64,000 nt of DNA from Actinomycetota bacterium (GTDB lineage: Bacteria; Actinomycetota; Nitriliruptoria; Nitriliruptorales; Nitriliruptoraceae). This document shows positions 1 through 8,388 of this stretch, one piece after another; the first letter of the stretch is position 1, and every line of letters begins with the position of its first letter. The notes beneath the pieces are model-generated. The model was not told the origin of the DNA. It ran no database searches and was given only the letters and a program-made list of their open reading frames with translations. The stretch is taken from contig JAHWKY010000018.1 of NCBI GenBank assembly GCA_019347575.1, forward strand, positions 35,987 to 99,986, written 5' to 3'. The position numbers and the translations under genes are program-made.

Positions 1-46
1 GCCCGCACGCCAACGAACGTCCCGCCACGTCCCGAGGTCTCTCTCC

Positions 47-733
47 GTGCTGCCCCTCGTCCGCACCCTGTCTCTGCTCGCGCGCGCCGCCATCCTCGGG
101 GCGCTCGTCGCGCTTCTCGCCGCAGCACCGGCTTGGGCGGCGCCTCTCAGCGGCCCGAAGGCTGCGGCGACCGCGCACGAGCGGCCCAACGTGATCGCGG
201 TCTACGACGGCGTGCAGCTGCTGGAGCCGTCCGACGAGGCGCTGGCGATCGGGTTCCACGAGGCCGGTGGGAACCACCCAGCCCTGGTGCCGGTCGGGCG
301 CATCCTGCGCAACGAGAACCCCGCAACGACCGGGCGCACCGCGAGCCGTCCGTTCCCTGACGTCCGCGTGCTTCCCGGTCGTGGGCGGGGCGGCCCCGCA
401 ACGGGCGCCGTCGACGTGGCGCTGCCACCCGGCACCGACGTGCGGGCACCCGTGACGGGCACGATCGCGGCCGTGAGCCCCTACGCGCTCTACGGCGGCA
501 CGATCACTGACATCCTGGTCGAGATCGAACCGGAGGGTCGCCCCGACGTCCGGGTCGTGATGTACCACCTGGAAGACGTCCAGGTAGCAGTGGGCGATGC
601 GGTCACCGCCGGGGACACCGTGATCGCCGGTGGAGCGCGCACGCTGGCGGTACAGAACCAGATCGACCGGTACGCGACCTCGTGCCCGTGTCCTCACGTG
701 GACATGCGCATGCGCGTGGCCACGCCCGAGTAG
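47..733 (+). CDS. Secreted LytM/M23-like domain protein, probably catalytically degenerate
   Basis: An N-terminal signal peptide (about residues 1-31, Leu/Ala-rich, ending AAPAWA) marks this 228-aa protein as exported. The second half has the M23 (LytM) layout: a GAVDVALPPGTDVRAP stretch where families normally show HxGxDxxxxxGTPVxA, then GTI and AGD segments, and a final PHVDM where active enzymes have HxH. The aspartate survives, but the first histidine is Thr and the last motif is HVD rather than HVH, so zinc binding is doubtful. It may act as a non-catalytic activator or peptidoglycan-binding protein. The GTG start follows GAGG at 34-37. The gene stands alone on the plus strand, convergent with the radical SAM gene. 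Confidence 0.7.
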   Translation: MLPLVRTLSLLARAAILGALVALLAAAPAWAAPLSGPKAAATAHERPNVIAVYDGVQLLEPSDEALAIGFHEAGGNHPALVPVGRILRNENPATTGRTASRPFPDVRVLPGRGRGGPATGAVDVALPPGTDVRAPVTGTIAAVSPYALYGGTITDILVEIEPEGRPDVRVVMYHLEDVQVAVGDAVTAGDTVIAGGARTLAVQNQIDRYATSCPCPHVDMRMRVATPE

Positions 734-762
734 CGCCGGTAACGCCGCCTCCCCGGTAGCCG

Positions 763-2097
763 CTACCCCACCGCTGCCCGGTCGCGGATCATCGTCTCGG
801 CGATGGCCCGGTCCGCGACCGAAGCCTCGGTGCCCAGGCGCGCCACGGTGTCACGGACGTGGACCTCGGTGAACCGCTCGTAGTAGTGCTCGATGTCGTC
901 GGGTGTCAGATCCGGCAACCTCAGGATCGAGCGGCGGTGGTTCGCCGGGAGCTCCTCGTAGTCGTCGGGGAGGTAGCCGTTGTCGCGGCACACGCGGAAC
1001 AGCTCGGTGCCCTCGTACGGGTAGAAGACGAAGTAGCCGAAGTCGGTCGGGGCGAGCCGCTCGTGCAGCGCCAGCGTCATCTCGATGTCGTCGCGGGTCT
1101 CGCCCGGAGTAGCGATGATGTAGTTGGCGGTCACCATGATCCCCACGTCCTGGGTCCACCGGAAGACGCGCTCGAACTGCTCGTTCGTGGCGAAGCGCTT
1201 CATGATCTCGCGCCGCACCCGTTCGCTGCCCGATTCGACGCCGTACGTGATGTGGCGACAGCCAGCCTCGGCGAGCTCCTCGAGCATCCGCGGGTTGACG
1301 GTCTCGACACGAGCGTGCAGCGAGAAGCCGACGCCGACCTCCTCGCGGTACCACGCGCAGAACTCACGCACCCACGCGTGGTTGATGGTGAAGGTGTCGT
1401 CGAGGAAGATCACGTAGCCGAGGCCATCGCGGATCGCCTCGAACTCCGCCTTGACGTTGTCCAGCGACCGTCGCCGGCCGTAGGACTTGTAGCCGTCGTC
1501 GTACAGATCGCTGAACTGACGCGCCGCGCAGTAGGTGCACGGGAACGGACACCCTCGCTGGGTGACGAAGTGCCGCAGGCTCGGATGCTCGTCGAGGTGG
1601 TCGCGCGCCATGAACGGCAGCGCGTCGATCGGCTCGAACGGCTCGCGGATCAGCGCAGGTGGACCGCCCCGCGCCCCGATGCTGCGTATCCCGTCGCGCG
1701 GGAAGCCACCGGCCTCCAGCGCCCCGACCAGCTCGAGCATGGCGACCTCGCCCTCGCCGAGGCAGGCGTAGTCGAAGCCGGGTGCCGCGAGGACGCGCTG
1801 GCTCGCGAAGGTGGGGTGCAGCCCTCCGGCGATCACCGGGATGTCGAGGTGCTCACGCACGTGGCCGACGACCTCGCGCGCGCGCAGCCACTGCCGGCTC
1901 GTCAGCGACACCCCGATCAGGTCCGGGCCGACCGCGCGGACGTGGTCGACGACGCGGTCGAGCGGCGCGTCGTAGGCGACGCGGTACATCGACGACTCGT
2001 GCCCGTGTTCGCGGAGGTAGGCGCCGATGAACGCCGCCCCGATCGAGGCCACCGCCCAATCGGCCTCGTGGTCGATCTCGAGGAAGAGGATGCGCAC
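763..2097 (-). CDS. B12-binding domain radical SAM protein
   Basis: Residues 1-130 form a cobalamin-binding-like Rossmann domain (MRILFLEIDH, then IGVSLTS and GGLHPTF). Residues 175-400 are a radical SAM barrel with the cluster motif CPFPCTYC, Cys183, Cys187 and Cys190. The family includes methyltransferases and hopanoid, lipid or small-molecule tailoring enzymes; the substrate is not evident. I chose the GTG at 2097 because it follows GGAGG at 2105-2109 and starts just after the TAG stop of the dioxygenase gene (2 nt gap), so the two genes are translationally linked. The longer upstream reading frame is low-complexity shadow of that dioxygenase. No B12-biosynthesis gene is nearby. Confidence 0.85.
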   Translation of the reverse strand: MRILFLEIDHEADWAVASIGAAFIGAYLREHGHESSMYRVAYDAPLDRVVDHVRAVGPDLIGVSLTSRQWLRAREVVGHVREHLDIPVIAGGLHPTFASQRVLAAPGFDYACLGEGEVAMLELVGALEAGGFPRDGIRSIGARGGPPALIREPFEPIDALPFMARDHLDEHPSLRHFVTQRGCPFPCTYCAARQFSDLYDDGYKSYGRRRSLDNVKAEFEAIRDGLGYVIFLDDTFTINHAWVREFCAWYREEVGVGFSLHARVETVNPRMLEELAEAGCRHITYGVESGSERVRREIMKRFATNEQFERVFRWTQDVGIMVTANYIIATPGETRDDIEMTLALHERLAPTDFGYFVFYPYEGTELFRVCRDNGYLPDDYEELPANHRRSILRLPDLTPDDIEHYYERFTEVHVRDTVARLGTEASVADRAIAETMIRDRAAVG

Positions 2098-2099
2098 GC

Positions 2100-2996
2100 C
2101 TACACCTCCGAGTAGTGGGGGAACCGGGCGGGATCCAGTGGGGCCCCGGGGGCCGGATCGAGCTGGTAGAGGTAGGGGTGCGGGGCACGATCGGGAGCCC
2201 AGCGGGCCTCCGGGGTCACGAAGCTGAGCGACCACGCGCGCCGGTGACGGTGGCTGCGGTTGGGCGGCGACGCGTGCCACACCCAGGGATCGTGGGCGAG
2301 CCCCTCCCCCGCCCCGCACGGCGCCGACTCGATGTCGGCCTCGCGCCCCGCGATGTCGATGGTGGGCAGCGCCTCGTGGGGTTGCGCTACCGCTCCGCTA
2401 CTTGAGCGCTCGGGTTGCGCTACCGCTCCGCTACTTGAGCGCTCGGGTTGCGCTACCGCTCCGCTACTTGAGCGCTCGGGTTGCGCTACCGCTCCGCTAC
2501 TTGAGCGCTCACCTCCGCGGTCGGCGCCGGGCACGAAGTCCGCGGGGCGTCGCTCCCCGAGCAGGTGGGTGCCCACCACGTAGCGCAGGCAGCCGTTGTC
2601 CTCGTCGGCGTCGTCGAGCGCGATCCACAACGTGACACCGAGGGGAGCATCGAGCGGCCAGTACGAGCGGTCCTGGTGCCAGCGGACCTCCTCACGGGTG
2701 CCGGGCGGCTTCCACACGACGTGGTCCTGGAACAGCACGACCCGATCGACCCCGAGGACGCGTCGAGGGGCCTCGGCCACGGAGCTGGCCCCCAGCACCG
2801 CCGCGAACGCGGGCAGTCGGCGCCAGGGATCGTGACGGAGCACGCCGTAGGGCCCGTCCGGTACCGCGTCGGGCACGAACCCATCCAGCTCCGCGCGCAG
2901 GTCCGCGACGGTGGCGTCGTCGAGGACGCGGCCGAGCCGCGTGTAGCCGCGCTGCGCGAGCTCGCGGTCGGCGATCGAGGTGGTCGCTGCGCTCAC
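2100..2996 (-). CDS. Phytanoyl-CoA dioxygenase (PhyH) family protein with an internal repeat insertion
   Basis: An Fe(II)/2-oxoglutarate dioxygenase of the PhyH family, 298 aa. The metal ligands are visible as His107 and Asp109 (WHQDRSYW) and a distal His241 (VWHASPPNRS) followed by RR, the likely 2-oxoglutarate arginine. Between them, residues 163-206 are four exact copies of the 11-residue unit ERSSSGAVAQP, encoded by four exact 33-bp repeats; this is not a family feature and looks like an insertion in a loop. The GTG start at 2996 has GGGGGAG a few bases upstream and a TACCCT -10 box further up. It is co-transcribed with the B12 radical SAM gene, so the pair probably works on one substrate, which I cannot name. 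Confidence 0.85.
   Translation of the reverse strand: MSAATTSIADRELAQRGYTRLGRVLDDATVADLRAELDGFVPDAVPDGPYGVLRHDPWRRLPAFAAVLGASSVAEAPRRVLGVDRVVLFQDHVVWKPPGTREEVRWHQDRSYWPLDAPLGVTLWIALDDADEDNGCLRYVVGTHLLGERRPADFVPGADRGGERSSSGAVAQPERSSSGAVAQPERSSSGAVAQPERSSSGAVAQPHEALPTIDIAGREADIESAPCGAGEGLAHDPWVWHASPPNRSHRHRRAWSLSFVTPEARWAPDRAPHPYLYQLDPAPGAPLDPARFPHYSEV
2379..2510 (-). repeat. Four exact tandem copies of a 33-bp unit inside the PhyH coding sequence
   Basis: Copies lie at 2379-2411, 2412-2444, 2445-2477 and 2478-2510 and are identical over 132 bp. The unit length is a multiple of three, so the reading frame stays open and adds 44 residues. Each unit contains the palindrome GAGCGCTC. Exact identity, including third codon positions, points to recent expansion or contraction by slippage or recombination. 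Confidence 0.97.
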
Positions 2997-3022
2997 CGCT
3001 CCCCCGATCGAGGTCCGCAGCG

Positions 3023-3028
3023 AGGGTA
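3023..3028 (-). promoter_or_regulatory. Probable -10 element (TACCCT) of the PhyH / radical SAM operon
   Basis: On the minus strand TACCCT lies about 27 nt before the GTG start at 2996, leaving a short leader that carries GGGGGAG. The same hexamer precedes the RNase P RNA, the tRNA-Val gene and the IMP dehydrogenase gene in this window. Confidence 0.45.
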
Positions 3029-3061
3029 CGGCGGGGCGCGTGCCCGGACGGGTGCCCGCGT

Positions 3062-3079
3062 GGGCACGAGCTCGTGCCC
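3062..3079 (-). terminator. Palindromic hairpin just after hemY
   Basis: GGGCACGAGCTCGTGCCC is a perfect 18-bp palindrome one base beyond the hemY stop codon. It can form a 9-bp GC-rich stem in the transcript. There is no U-run, so it could be an intrinsic terminator of the high-GC type or an mRNA-stabilising end. Confidence 0.45.
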
Positions 3080-3080
3080 G

Positions 3081-4439
3081 TCAGGTCACCAGGCGCCTCG
3101 CCAGCAACTGCGCCGCGGCGACGCACGACGCGACCCCGACTCCGTCGTAGCCGGCCCCGGCGAGGTGGAGCGGGCCGACCTCGGCGAGCTGCGTCCGTGC
3201 CGACCCGATGCGGTCGAGGTGCCCGGGCTCGTACTGCGGGAGCGCACGCTCCCAGCGGGTGACGCGGATCGCCAGCGGTTCCCCCCGGATGCCGAGCATC
3301 TGCTCGAGGTCGCTGATCACGGTACCGACGATCGCTCCGTCGTCCGGTGGCAGGCCGGAGTCGCCCGCCCGGCCGACCGACGCGCGCAGGAGCACCTGCT
3401 CGTCACGGCGCTGGTGGGCCCACTTCGCGTCGACGAACGTGACCGCCTTCACCAGTCGCCCCTCGCGACTGGGCACGAGCATCCCGCTGCCCTCGGGAAG
3501 TGACTGCACGACCGGGCGCGGGTAGACCAGCGCGATGGTCGCCACGCTCGCATAGTCGATCCCCGCGAGCGTCTCAGCGACGCGGGGCGCCAGCGGCTCG
3601 ACCAGCGGAGCCGCGCGGTGCGCCGGGACGGCGAGCACGAGAGCGTCCGAGGTGATCGCCGTCCCGTTATCGGTCTCCACGACCGCTCGGCTGTCCTCGT
3701 GAGCGATGCGACGTGCACCCTCGCCGTACCGGATCGAGCCGCTCGGTAGGTCATCTGCCAGCGCGACCGCGAGACGCCCCATGCCCCCGTCCCGCAAGGT
3801 GAGGAACATCGGGCCACCGTCATCAGCGGCGGCGCGCCGTCGCCGTCGCAGTGCGAGCAGCAGGCTCCGCCCCGACCGAGCAGCGTCCGCGAGGACCGGG
3901 GTGGTCGCCTCGACGCTGAGGCGGTACGGATCGCCCGCGTAGACGCCGCCGAGCAGCGGATCGACCAGGACGTCGACGACCTCGCGTCCGAAGCGCGACG
4001 CGACGAGGGCACCGACCGAGCGGTCGGCGGTTACGGCGTCGCGGGGCTTCACCAGATCGAGCGCCGCCCGGGCGACACCGCGCCACGACAGCACACCGGA
4101 GCGCAGCAGCGGCACCACCTCGGTCGGGACACCCAGGATCGTCCCGCTCGGCAGGCGCCGCAGGCCGCCCCGGGTCCACACGGACACGCGCGAGGTGGCC
4201 GGGGCGACCAGTTCGTCACCAAGTCCCAGCCGCCGGACGAGCCGTTCGACGTGCGGTTGGCGAGCCAGGAACGAGTCCGCCCCGAGGTCGAGCGCGACGC
4301 CGCCGACCTCCTCGGAGCGCAGCTTGCCACCGACCCGCTCGGTCGCCTCGAGGACCACCACGTGCGCGTCGTGGTCGCGGTGAAGGAACCACGCGGTCGC
4401 CAGGCCGCTGATGCCGGCGCCGACCACCGTGACCTTCAT
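3081..4439 (-). CDS. hemY: Protoporphyrinogen/coproporphyrinogen oxidase
   Basis: A 452-aa FAD enzyme that oxidises the porphyrinogen ring in heme synthesis. The N-terminus MKVTVVGAGISGLATAWFL is the dinucleotide-binding fold, followed by VLEATERVGGKLRSE, typical of the HemY/PPOX amine-oxidase superfamily; a final FAD contact is near LHLAGAGYDGVGVASCVAA. In Gram-positive bacteria this enzyme usually makes coproporphyrin III (CgoX) in the coproporphyrin-dependent route; I infer the same here but the sequence does not prove it. The ATG at 4439 overlaps the hemH stop by 4 nt (ATGA), so hemE, hemH and hemY are translationally coupled. Confidence 0.93.
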   Translation of the reverse strand: MKVTVVGAGISGLATAWFLHRDHDAHVVVLEATERVGGKLRSEEVGGVALDLGADSFLARQPHVERLVRRLGLGDELVAPATSRVSVWTRGGLRRLPSGTILGVPTEVVPLLRSGVLSWRGVARAALDLVKPRDAVTADRSVGALVASRFGREVVDVLVDPLLGGVYAGDPYRLSVEATTPVLADAARSGRSLLLALRRRRRAAADDGGPMFLTLRDGGMGRLAVALADDLPSGSIRYGEGARRIAHEDSRAVVETDNGTAITSDALVLAVPAHRAAPLVEPLAPRVAETLAGIDYASVATIALVYPRPVVQSLPEGSGMLVPSREGRLVKAVTFVDAKWAHQRRDEQVLLRASVGRAGDSGLPPDDGAIVGTVISDLEQMLGIRGEPLAIRVTRWERALPQYEPGHLDRIGSARTQLAEVGPLHLAGAGYDGVGVASCVAAAQLLARRLVT

Positions 4440-5356
4440 CGCGAGCTCGCGCGCTCGATCACGACATCGGCCAGCAGCGAGAGCAGACGCGGGTCGTCGT
4501 TGGGCATGGCCGTGCGCTGCATCTCCAGGCCGTGCTCAGCCGCGACCTGGTGCGCCTCGATGTCGACGTCGTAGAGCACCTCGAGGTGGTCGGCCACGAA
4601 GCCACACGGGCACACGACGACCGCCTCCATCCCGTGAGCGTCGGCGAGGGCGGGGAGCACCTCGAGGATGTCGGGACCCAGCCACGGTTCGGACGTGCGC
4701 CCCGCCGACTGCCACGCGATCGAGCGTCTCTGCAGATCGAGCCGTTCGGACACGAGCTCGGCGGTCTCACGTAGCTGCATCGGGTAGGTGCCGCCTTCCG
4801 CAACGATACGGGTCGGCAGCGAGTGGGCGGTGAAGAGCACGTGCGTTCGCGCCCGGGCGGGCTCAGGCACCCGCTCCATGGCGGTAGCGACCTCGTCGCC
4901 GAGGTAGCCGATGTAGTCGGGGTGGCGGTACCACGACTCGATCCCGCGGAAGCGGACGTCGCGACCCAAGGCGGCGCGGGCGCGCTCGTGGTACTGACCG
5001 ACGCCGAGGCCGGAGCGGTGCGGCGCCAGAACCAACCCGACGACGTCGTCGTGCCCAGCCGCGACGATGCGCTCGGTCGCGTCCTCGATGAAGGGGGCGG
5101 CGTGCTTCATGCCGAGGAACACCTCGAAGCGCCCGGTCTCACGGCTCTCGAGCTGTGCCTGCAGGCCCGCAGCCTGGCGCTCGGTGATGTCGCGCAGCGG
5201 CGAGGCGCCACCGATGGCTTCGTACCGGGCGACGAGGTCGGCGAGCAACTCGGGGGTCGGGGCGCGGCCGCGCCGGATGTGTGTGTAGTAGTCCTCCACC
5301 TCGTCGAGACCGGCGGGTGTCCCGTACGCCATGACGAGCACGGCGACGTCAGCCAC
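4436..5356 (-). CDS. hemH: Ferrochelatase
   Basis: Inserts ferrous iron into the porphyrin, likely coproporphyrin III as in other actinobacteria. The 306-aa protein starts VADVAVLVMAYGTPAGLDEVEDYYTHIRRGR, the usual HemH start, and contains the conserved FTAHSLP segment with its catalytic histidine and a late CPCGFVADHLEVLYD segment with glutamate. The GTG start at 5356 overlaps the hemE stop by 8 nt; the longer upstream frame is antisense-like hemE shadow. The CPCG pair of cysteines could be part of the [2Fe-2S] site seen in some actinobacterial ferrochelatases, but I did not trace all ligands. It lies between hemE and hemY in one operon. Confidence 0.93.
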   Translation of the reverse strand: MADVAVLVMAYGTPAGLDEVEDYYTHIRRGRAPTPELLADLVARYEAIGGASPLRDITERQAAGLQAQLESRETGRFEVFLGMKHAAPFIEDATERIVAAGHDDVVGLVLAPHRSGLGVGQYHERARAALGRDVRFRGIESWYRHPDYIGYLGDEVATAMERVPEPARARTHVLFTAHSLPTRIVAEGGTYPMQLRETAELVSERLDLQRRSIAWQSAGRTSEPWLGPDILEVLPALADAHGMEAVVVCPCGFVADHLEVLYDVDIEAHQVAAEHGLEMQRTAMPNDDPRLLSLLADVVIERASSR

Positions 5357-6383
5357 GGACCCGGCCCTCCTCGTGCACCAAGGTGACGACCTGCTGGAGG
5401 ATGGCGGGATCGCTGGCCGGGAGCACCCCGTGCCCGAGGTTGAACACGTAGGCCGGGTGGTCGCCCGACCGGTGGAGCACGTCGCGGACGCGTTCCGCGA
5501 CCACCTCCCAAGGCGCGAGCAGGCTCGTGGGGTCGAGGTTGCCCTGCAACGCGACGACGTCGCCGACGCGGTCACGCGCCGCGTCGAGCGGGGTCCGCCA
5601 GTCGACCCCAACGACGTCGGCGCCCGCCTCCGCCATCATCGGCAGCAGCTCGCCGGTGGTCACGCCGAAGTGGATCCTCGGGACGCCGAGCGGCGCCAGC
5701 TCGGAGAAGATCCGCTGCGAGACCGGCAGCACGTGCTCGCGGTAGTCGGCGGGAGCGAGCGCACCCGCCCAGCTGTCGAACAGCTGCACCGCCTGCGCCC
5801 CTTCCTCGACCTGGGCACGCAACGTCGCAACCGCGACGTCGCCCAGTCGTTCGAGCAGCGAGCGGAACAGCTGGGGTTCGGTGAACATCATCGCCTTGGT
5901 GCGCGCGTAGCTCTTCGACGGTCCGCCCTCGATGAGGTAGCTCGCGAGCGTGAACGGCGCGCCGGCGAACCCGATGAGCGGGACGCTCAGCTCCCGGACG
6001 AGATCGCGGACCGTCGCGACGACGTAGGGGAGGTCCTCGTCCGCCTCGAGGGGACGCAGCCGGTCGAGGTCCTCCGCCCGTCGGAAGGGCTGCTCGACGA
6101 CGGGGCCCACGCCGGCGCGGATCTCGATCGGCAGCCCGATCCCGACCAGCGGCGTGACGATGTCGGAGAACAGGATCGCGGCGTCCACGCCGTAGCGCCG
6201 GACCGGCTGGAGGGTGACCTCGACCGCGAGCTCGGGGGTGGACACGACGTCGTGCATCGAGTGCTCCGCGCGGATGGCGCGGTACTCGGGCAGTGCACGC
6301 CCCGCCTGGCGCATGAACCACACCGGCACGGTGTCGTGAGGCTCACCACGACAGGCACGGAGGAAGGGGCTACCAGGGGACAC
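5349..6383 (-). CDS. hemE: Uroporphyrinogen decarboxylase
   Basis: Decarboxylates uroporphyrinogen III to coproporphyrinogen III in the cytoplasm. The N-terminal signature VPVWFMRQAGRALPEYR with its substrate-binding arginines is complete, followed by ILFSDIVTPL and GFAGAPFTLASYLIEGG. I place the start at the GTG at 6383, giving 344 aa, the usual family length; the upstream frame has no homology-like character and crosses the divergent promoter region. It leads the hemE-hemH-hemY operon. A TACCGT -10 box lies about 30 nt upstream, back to back with the promoter of the divergent aldehyde dehydrogenase gene. Confidence 0.93.
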   Translation of the reverse strand: MSPGSPFLRACRGEPHDTVPVWFMRQAGRALPEYRAIRAEHSMHDVVSTPELAVEVTLQPVRRYGVDAAILFSDIVTPLVGIGLPIEIRAGVGPVVEQPFRRAEDLDRLRPLEADEDLPYVVATVRDLVRELSVPLIGFAGAPFTLASYLIEGGPSKSYARTKAMMFTEPQLFRSLLERLGDVAVATLRAQVEEGAQAVQLFDSWAGALAPADYREHVLPVSQRIFSELAPLGVPRIHFGVTTGELLPMMAEAGADVVGVDWRTPLDAARDRVGDVVALQGNLDPTSLLAPWEVVAERVRDVLHRSGDHPAYVFNLGHGVLPASDPAILQQVVTLVHEEGRVRG

Positions 6384-6413
6384 GGGGCCTCGGGGAGGAG
6401 CCGGGAGCGGTAC

Positions 6414-6419
6414 ACGGTA
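6414..6419 (-). promoter_or_regulatory. Probable -10 element (TACCGT) of the hem operon
   Basis: TACCGT on the minus strand, 31 nt before the chosen hemE start, in the divergent intergenic region shared with the aldehyde dehydrogenase gene. It matches the TANNNT pattern repeated throughout the window. Confidence 0.4.
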
Positions 6420-6472
6420 CCGACCGGCCGCTCGGCGGTGACACCCGGGGCGCGGCCTGGTCCACGGCGACC

Positions 6473-6478
6473 TACCGT
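6473..6478 (+). promoter_or_regulatory. Probable -10 element (TACCGT) of the aldehyde dehydrogenase gene
   Basis: CCTACCGTTG occurs 33 nt before the chosen GTG start. It helps the start choice: the more upstream in-frame GTG would lie inside this -10 box. Confidence 0.4.
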
Positions 6479-6510
6479 TGAGGTCGCCGTCAGCGCCTGG
6501 AGGTAGCGCC

Positions 6511-7878
6511 GTGACCACGACCGTGAACCCCACGACCGGCGAGCCGCTCGAGGAGTACCCCGACCACGATGCCGACGAGGTCGCGTGGCGTCTCGCGCGC
6601 GCCTGGACCGGCTACGAGCACTGGGCCGCGCGCCCGCTCGACGAGCGCCTCGACCTGCTGCGATCGGTGGCGGACTCGCTCGAGTCGCGCAAGCCCGAAC
6701 TCGCCCGCCTCATGACGCAGGAGATGGGCAAGCCCATCGCGCAAGCCGAGGCCGAGGTCGACAAGTGCGCCTGGGTGTGCCGCCACTACGCCGAGCACGC
6801 CCCGAAGTACCTCGAGCGGCGTGAGATCGACACCGACGCTGCCCGCAGCTACGTGCGGTTCGATCCACTGGGCCCGGTGTTCGCCGTGATGCCGTGGAAC
6901 TTCCCCCTCTGGCAGGTGTTCCGCTTCGCGGCCCCGTCCATCGCGCTCGGCAACGTCGGCCTGCTGAAGCACGCCACCAACGTGACCGGCTGCTCACTCG
7001 CGATCGAGGGGGTCTTCGCCGGGGCCGGGGCGCCCGATGGCGTCTTCCAGGCGCTGCTGATCGACCACGACCAGGCGGCGACGGTCATCGCCGACGAACG
7101 CGTGCGGGGCGTGACGCTGACCGGTTCGAACTCGGCCGGGAAAGTCATCGCATCCCGGGCTGGGGAACACCTCAAGAAGACGGTGCTGGAACTCGGGGGT
7201 TCGGATCCCTTCATCGTGCTCGACGACGCCGACCTCGACCGAGCTGCCGAGGTGGGCGTGAACTCGCGCCTGATCAACTCCGGCCAGTCGTGCATCGCCG
7301 CGAAGCGCTTCATCGTGCACGCAGCGGTCGCGGACGCCTTCATCGAACGCTTCCGCGCCCGGTTGGAGGCGTTGAGCATCGGCGATCCCTCCGATCGCGA
7401 CACCGAGGTGGGTCCTCTGGCCCGGGAGGACCTGCGTGACGACCTGCACGACCAGGTGCAGCGCTCACAGAAGGAGGGCGCGACCCTCGTGACCGGGGGC
7501 CAGCCCCTGGATCGGGCGGGCTTCTTCTACGCGCCGACCCTGCTGACGGACGTCGGACCGCACGTGCCGGCCGGAGCCGAGGAGACCTTCGGACCGGTCG
7601 CCGCCGTCATCACCGTTGCAGACGACGACGATGCCGTCGCCATCGCCAACAGCACCGAGTTCGGGCTCGGAGCCAGCCTCTGGACCCGCGACCTCGACCG
7701 CGCGGAGCGGTTGGCCGGGTCCATCCAGGTGGGGAGCGTGTTCGTCAACGAGCTGGTCAAGTCCGATCCCCGGGTGCCGTTCGGCGGGGTCAAGGGCTCC
7801 GGCTACGGCCGCGAGCTGGGCGAGTTTGGCATCCACGAGTTCGCCAACATCAAGACCGTCTGGGTCGAGCACCCCTGA
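6511..7878 (+). CDS. NAD(P)-dependent aldehyde dehydrogenase, succinate-semialdehyde dehydrogenase type
   Basis: Oxidises an aldehyde to its acid; the closest recognisable subgroup is the short 455-aa succinate-semialdehyde dehydrogenase (Sad/GabD-like) class. Signatures: MPWNFPLWQVFRFAAP near residue 130, the glutamate in LELGGSDPFIVLDDADLD, and the catalytic cysteine in NSGQSCIAAKRF. The C-terminal PFGGVKGSGYGRELG motif is complete. The GTG start at 6511 follows GGAGG at 6499-6503 and gives the N-terminus VTTTVNPTTGEPL. The gene is single and divergent from the heme operon; the true substrate is uncertain. Confidence 0.88.
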   Translation: MTTTVNPTTGEPLEEYPDHDADEVAWRLARAWTGYEHWAARPLDERLDLLRSVADSLESRKPELARLMTQEMGKPIAQAEAEVDKCAWVCRHYAEHAPKYLERREIDTDAARSYVRFDPLGPVFAVMPWNFPLWQVFRFAAPSIALGNVGLLKHATNVTGCSLAIEGVFAGAGAPDGVFQALLIDHDQAATVIADERVRGVTLTGSNSAGKVIASRAGEHLKKTVLELGGSDPFIVLDDADLDRAAEVGVNSRLINSGQSCIAAKRFIVHAAVADAFIERFRARLEALSIGDPSDRDTEVGPLAREDLRDDLHDQVQRSQKEGATLVTGGQPLDRAGFFYAPTLLTDVGPHVPAGAEETFGPVAAVITVADDDDAVAIANSTEFGLGASLWTRDLDRAERLAGSIQVGSVFVNELVKSDPRVPFGGVKGSGYGRELGEFGIHEFANIKTVWVEHP

Positions 7879-7896
7879 ACCCCGACCGCTACGACG

Positions 7897-7997
7897 AACG
7901 TCCGGGTCCCCATGCGCCCCGAGCGGCCGAGACCGCGCTCTCGGCCGCGGATGTACCGCGACGGCCCTATCGACGACGCGGATGCGGCGTCGCCAAG
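7897..7997 (+). repeat. Dispersed two-hairpin element, copy A
   Basis: About 101 bp between the aldehyde dehydrogenase stop and the 3' end of rnpB. It contains a 10-bp stem GCGGCCGAGA/TCTCGGCCGC with a CCGCGC loop, and a second stem built on CGACG...CGTCG around GGAT, ending CGCCAAG. The same order of blocks recurs at 26050, 26180 and, inverted, at 38421, with compensating base changes in the first stem. Confidence 0.85.
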
Positions 7998-8001
7998 ATG
8001 A

Positions 8002-8380
8002 GGACGAGTCGGGGTGTAAGCCGGATCCTGTCCCCGGCGGTGGTTGCCCGCCGCCGGGTGGCGACCATCCATCTGGGACGCCGGTCACCCGACGCCTCGT
8101 GCGGCCTACCTGGGACGTGACGGGCGGGCCACCCTGTCCCTGCTTGGCCTTGCTCCAGGTGGGGTTTACCGAGCCGCCCCGGTCACCCGAGGCGCTGGTG
8201 GTCTCTTACACCACCTTTCCACCCTTGCCTGTGCTGCCGGAGCAGCCATCGGCGGTCTGTTTCTGTGGCACTGTCCGCGTGTCACCACGCCTGGGCGTTA
8301 CCCAGCACCCTGCCCTGTGGAGTCCGGACTTTCCTCACCGGAGCGCGAAGCTCCGGCGCGGCCGCCTCCCCGACTCGTCC
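8002..8380 (-). ncRNA. rnpB: RNase P RNA component, bacterial class A
   Basis: The minus strand carries the diagnostic GAGGAAAGTCCGGACTCC block close to its 5' end, AGGGTGCTGGGTAACGCCC, and a 3' GGATCCGGCTTAC block. The ends are set by a 13-bp P1 helix: 8368-8380 pairs exactly with 8002-8014. The length of about 380 nt is normal for class A. It is the catalytic RNA that trims tRNA 5' leaders. Open frames across this region on both strands are not genes. A TACCCT -10 box sits 9 nt before the 5' end. Confidence 0.96.
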
Positions 8381-8388
8381 AACACCTG

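Noticed and set aside
859..2115. 418-aa plus-strand open frame opposite the radical SAM gene
   Set aside because: Antisense shadow of a well-supported gene; Arg/Val/Asp-rich composition and no recognisable domain.
2379..2510. Possible CRISPR array
   Set aside because: Units are contiguous with no spacers and lie inside a coding sequence.
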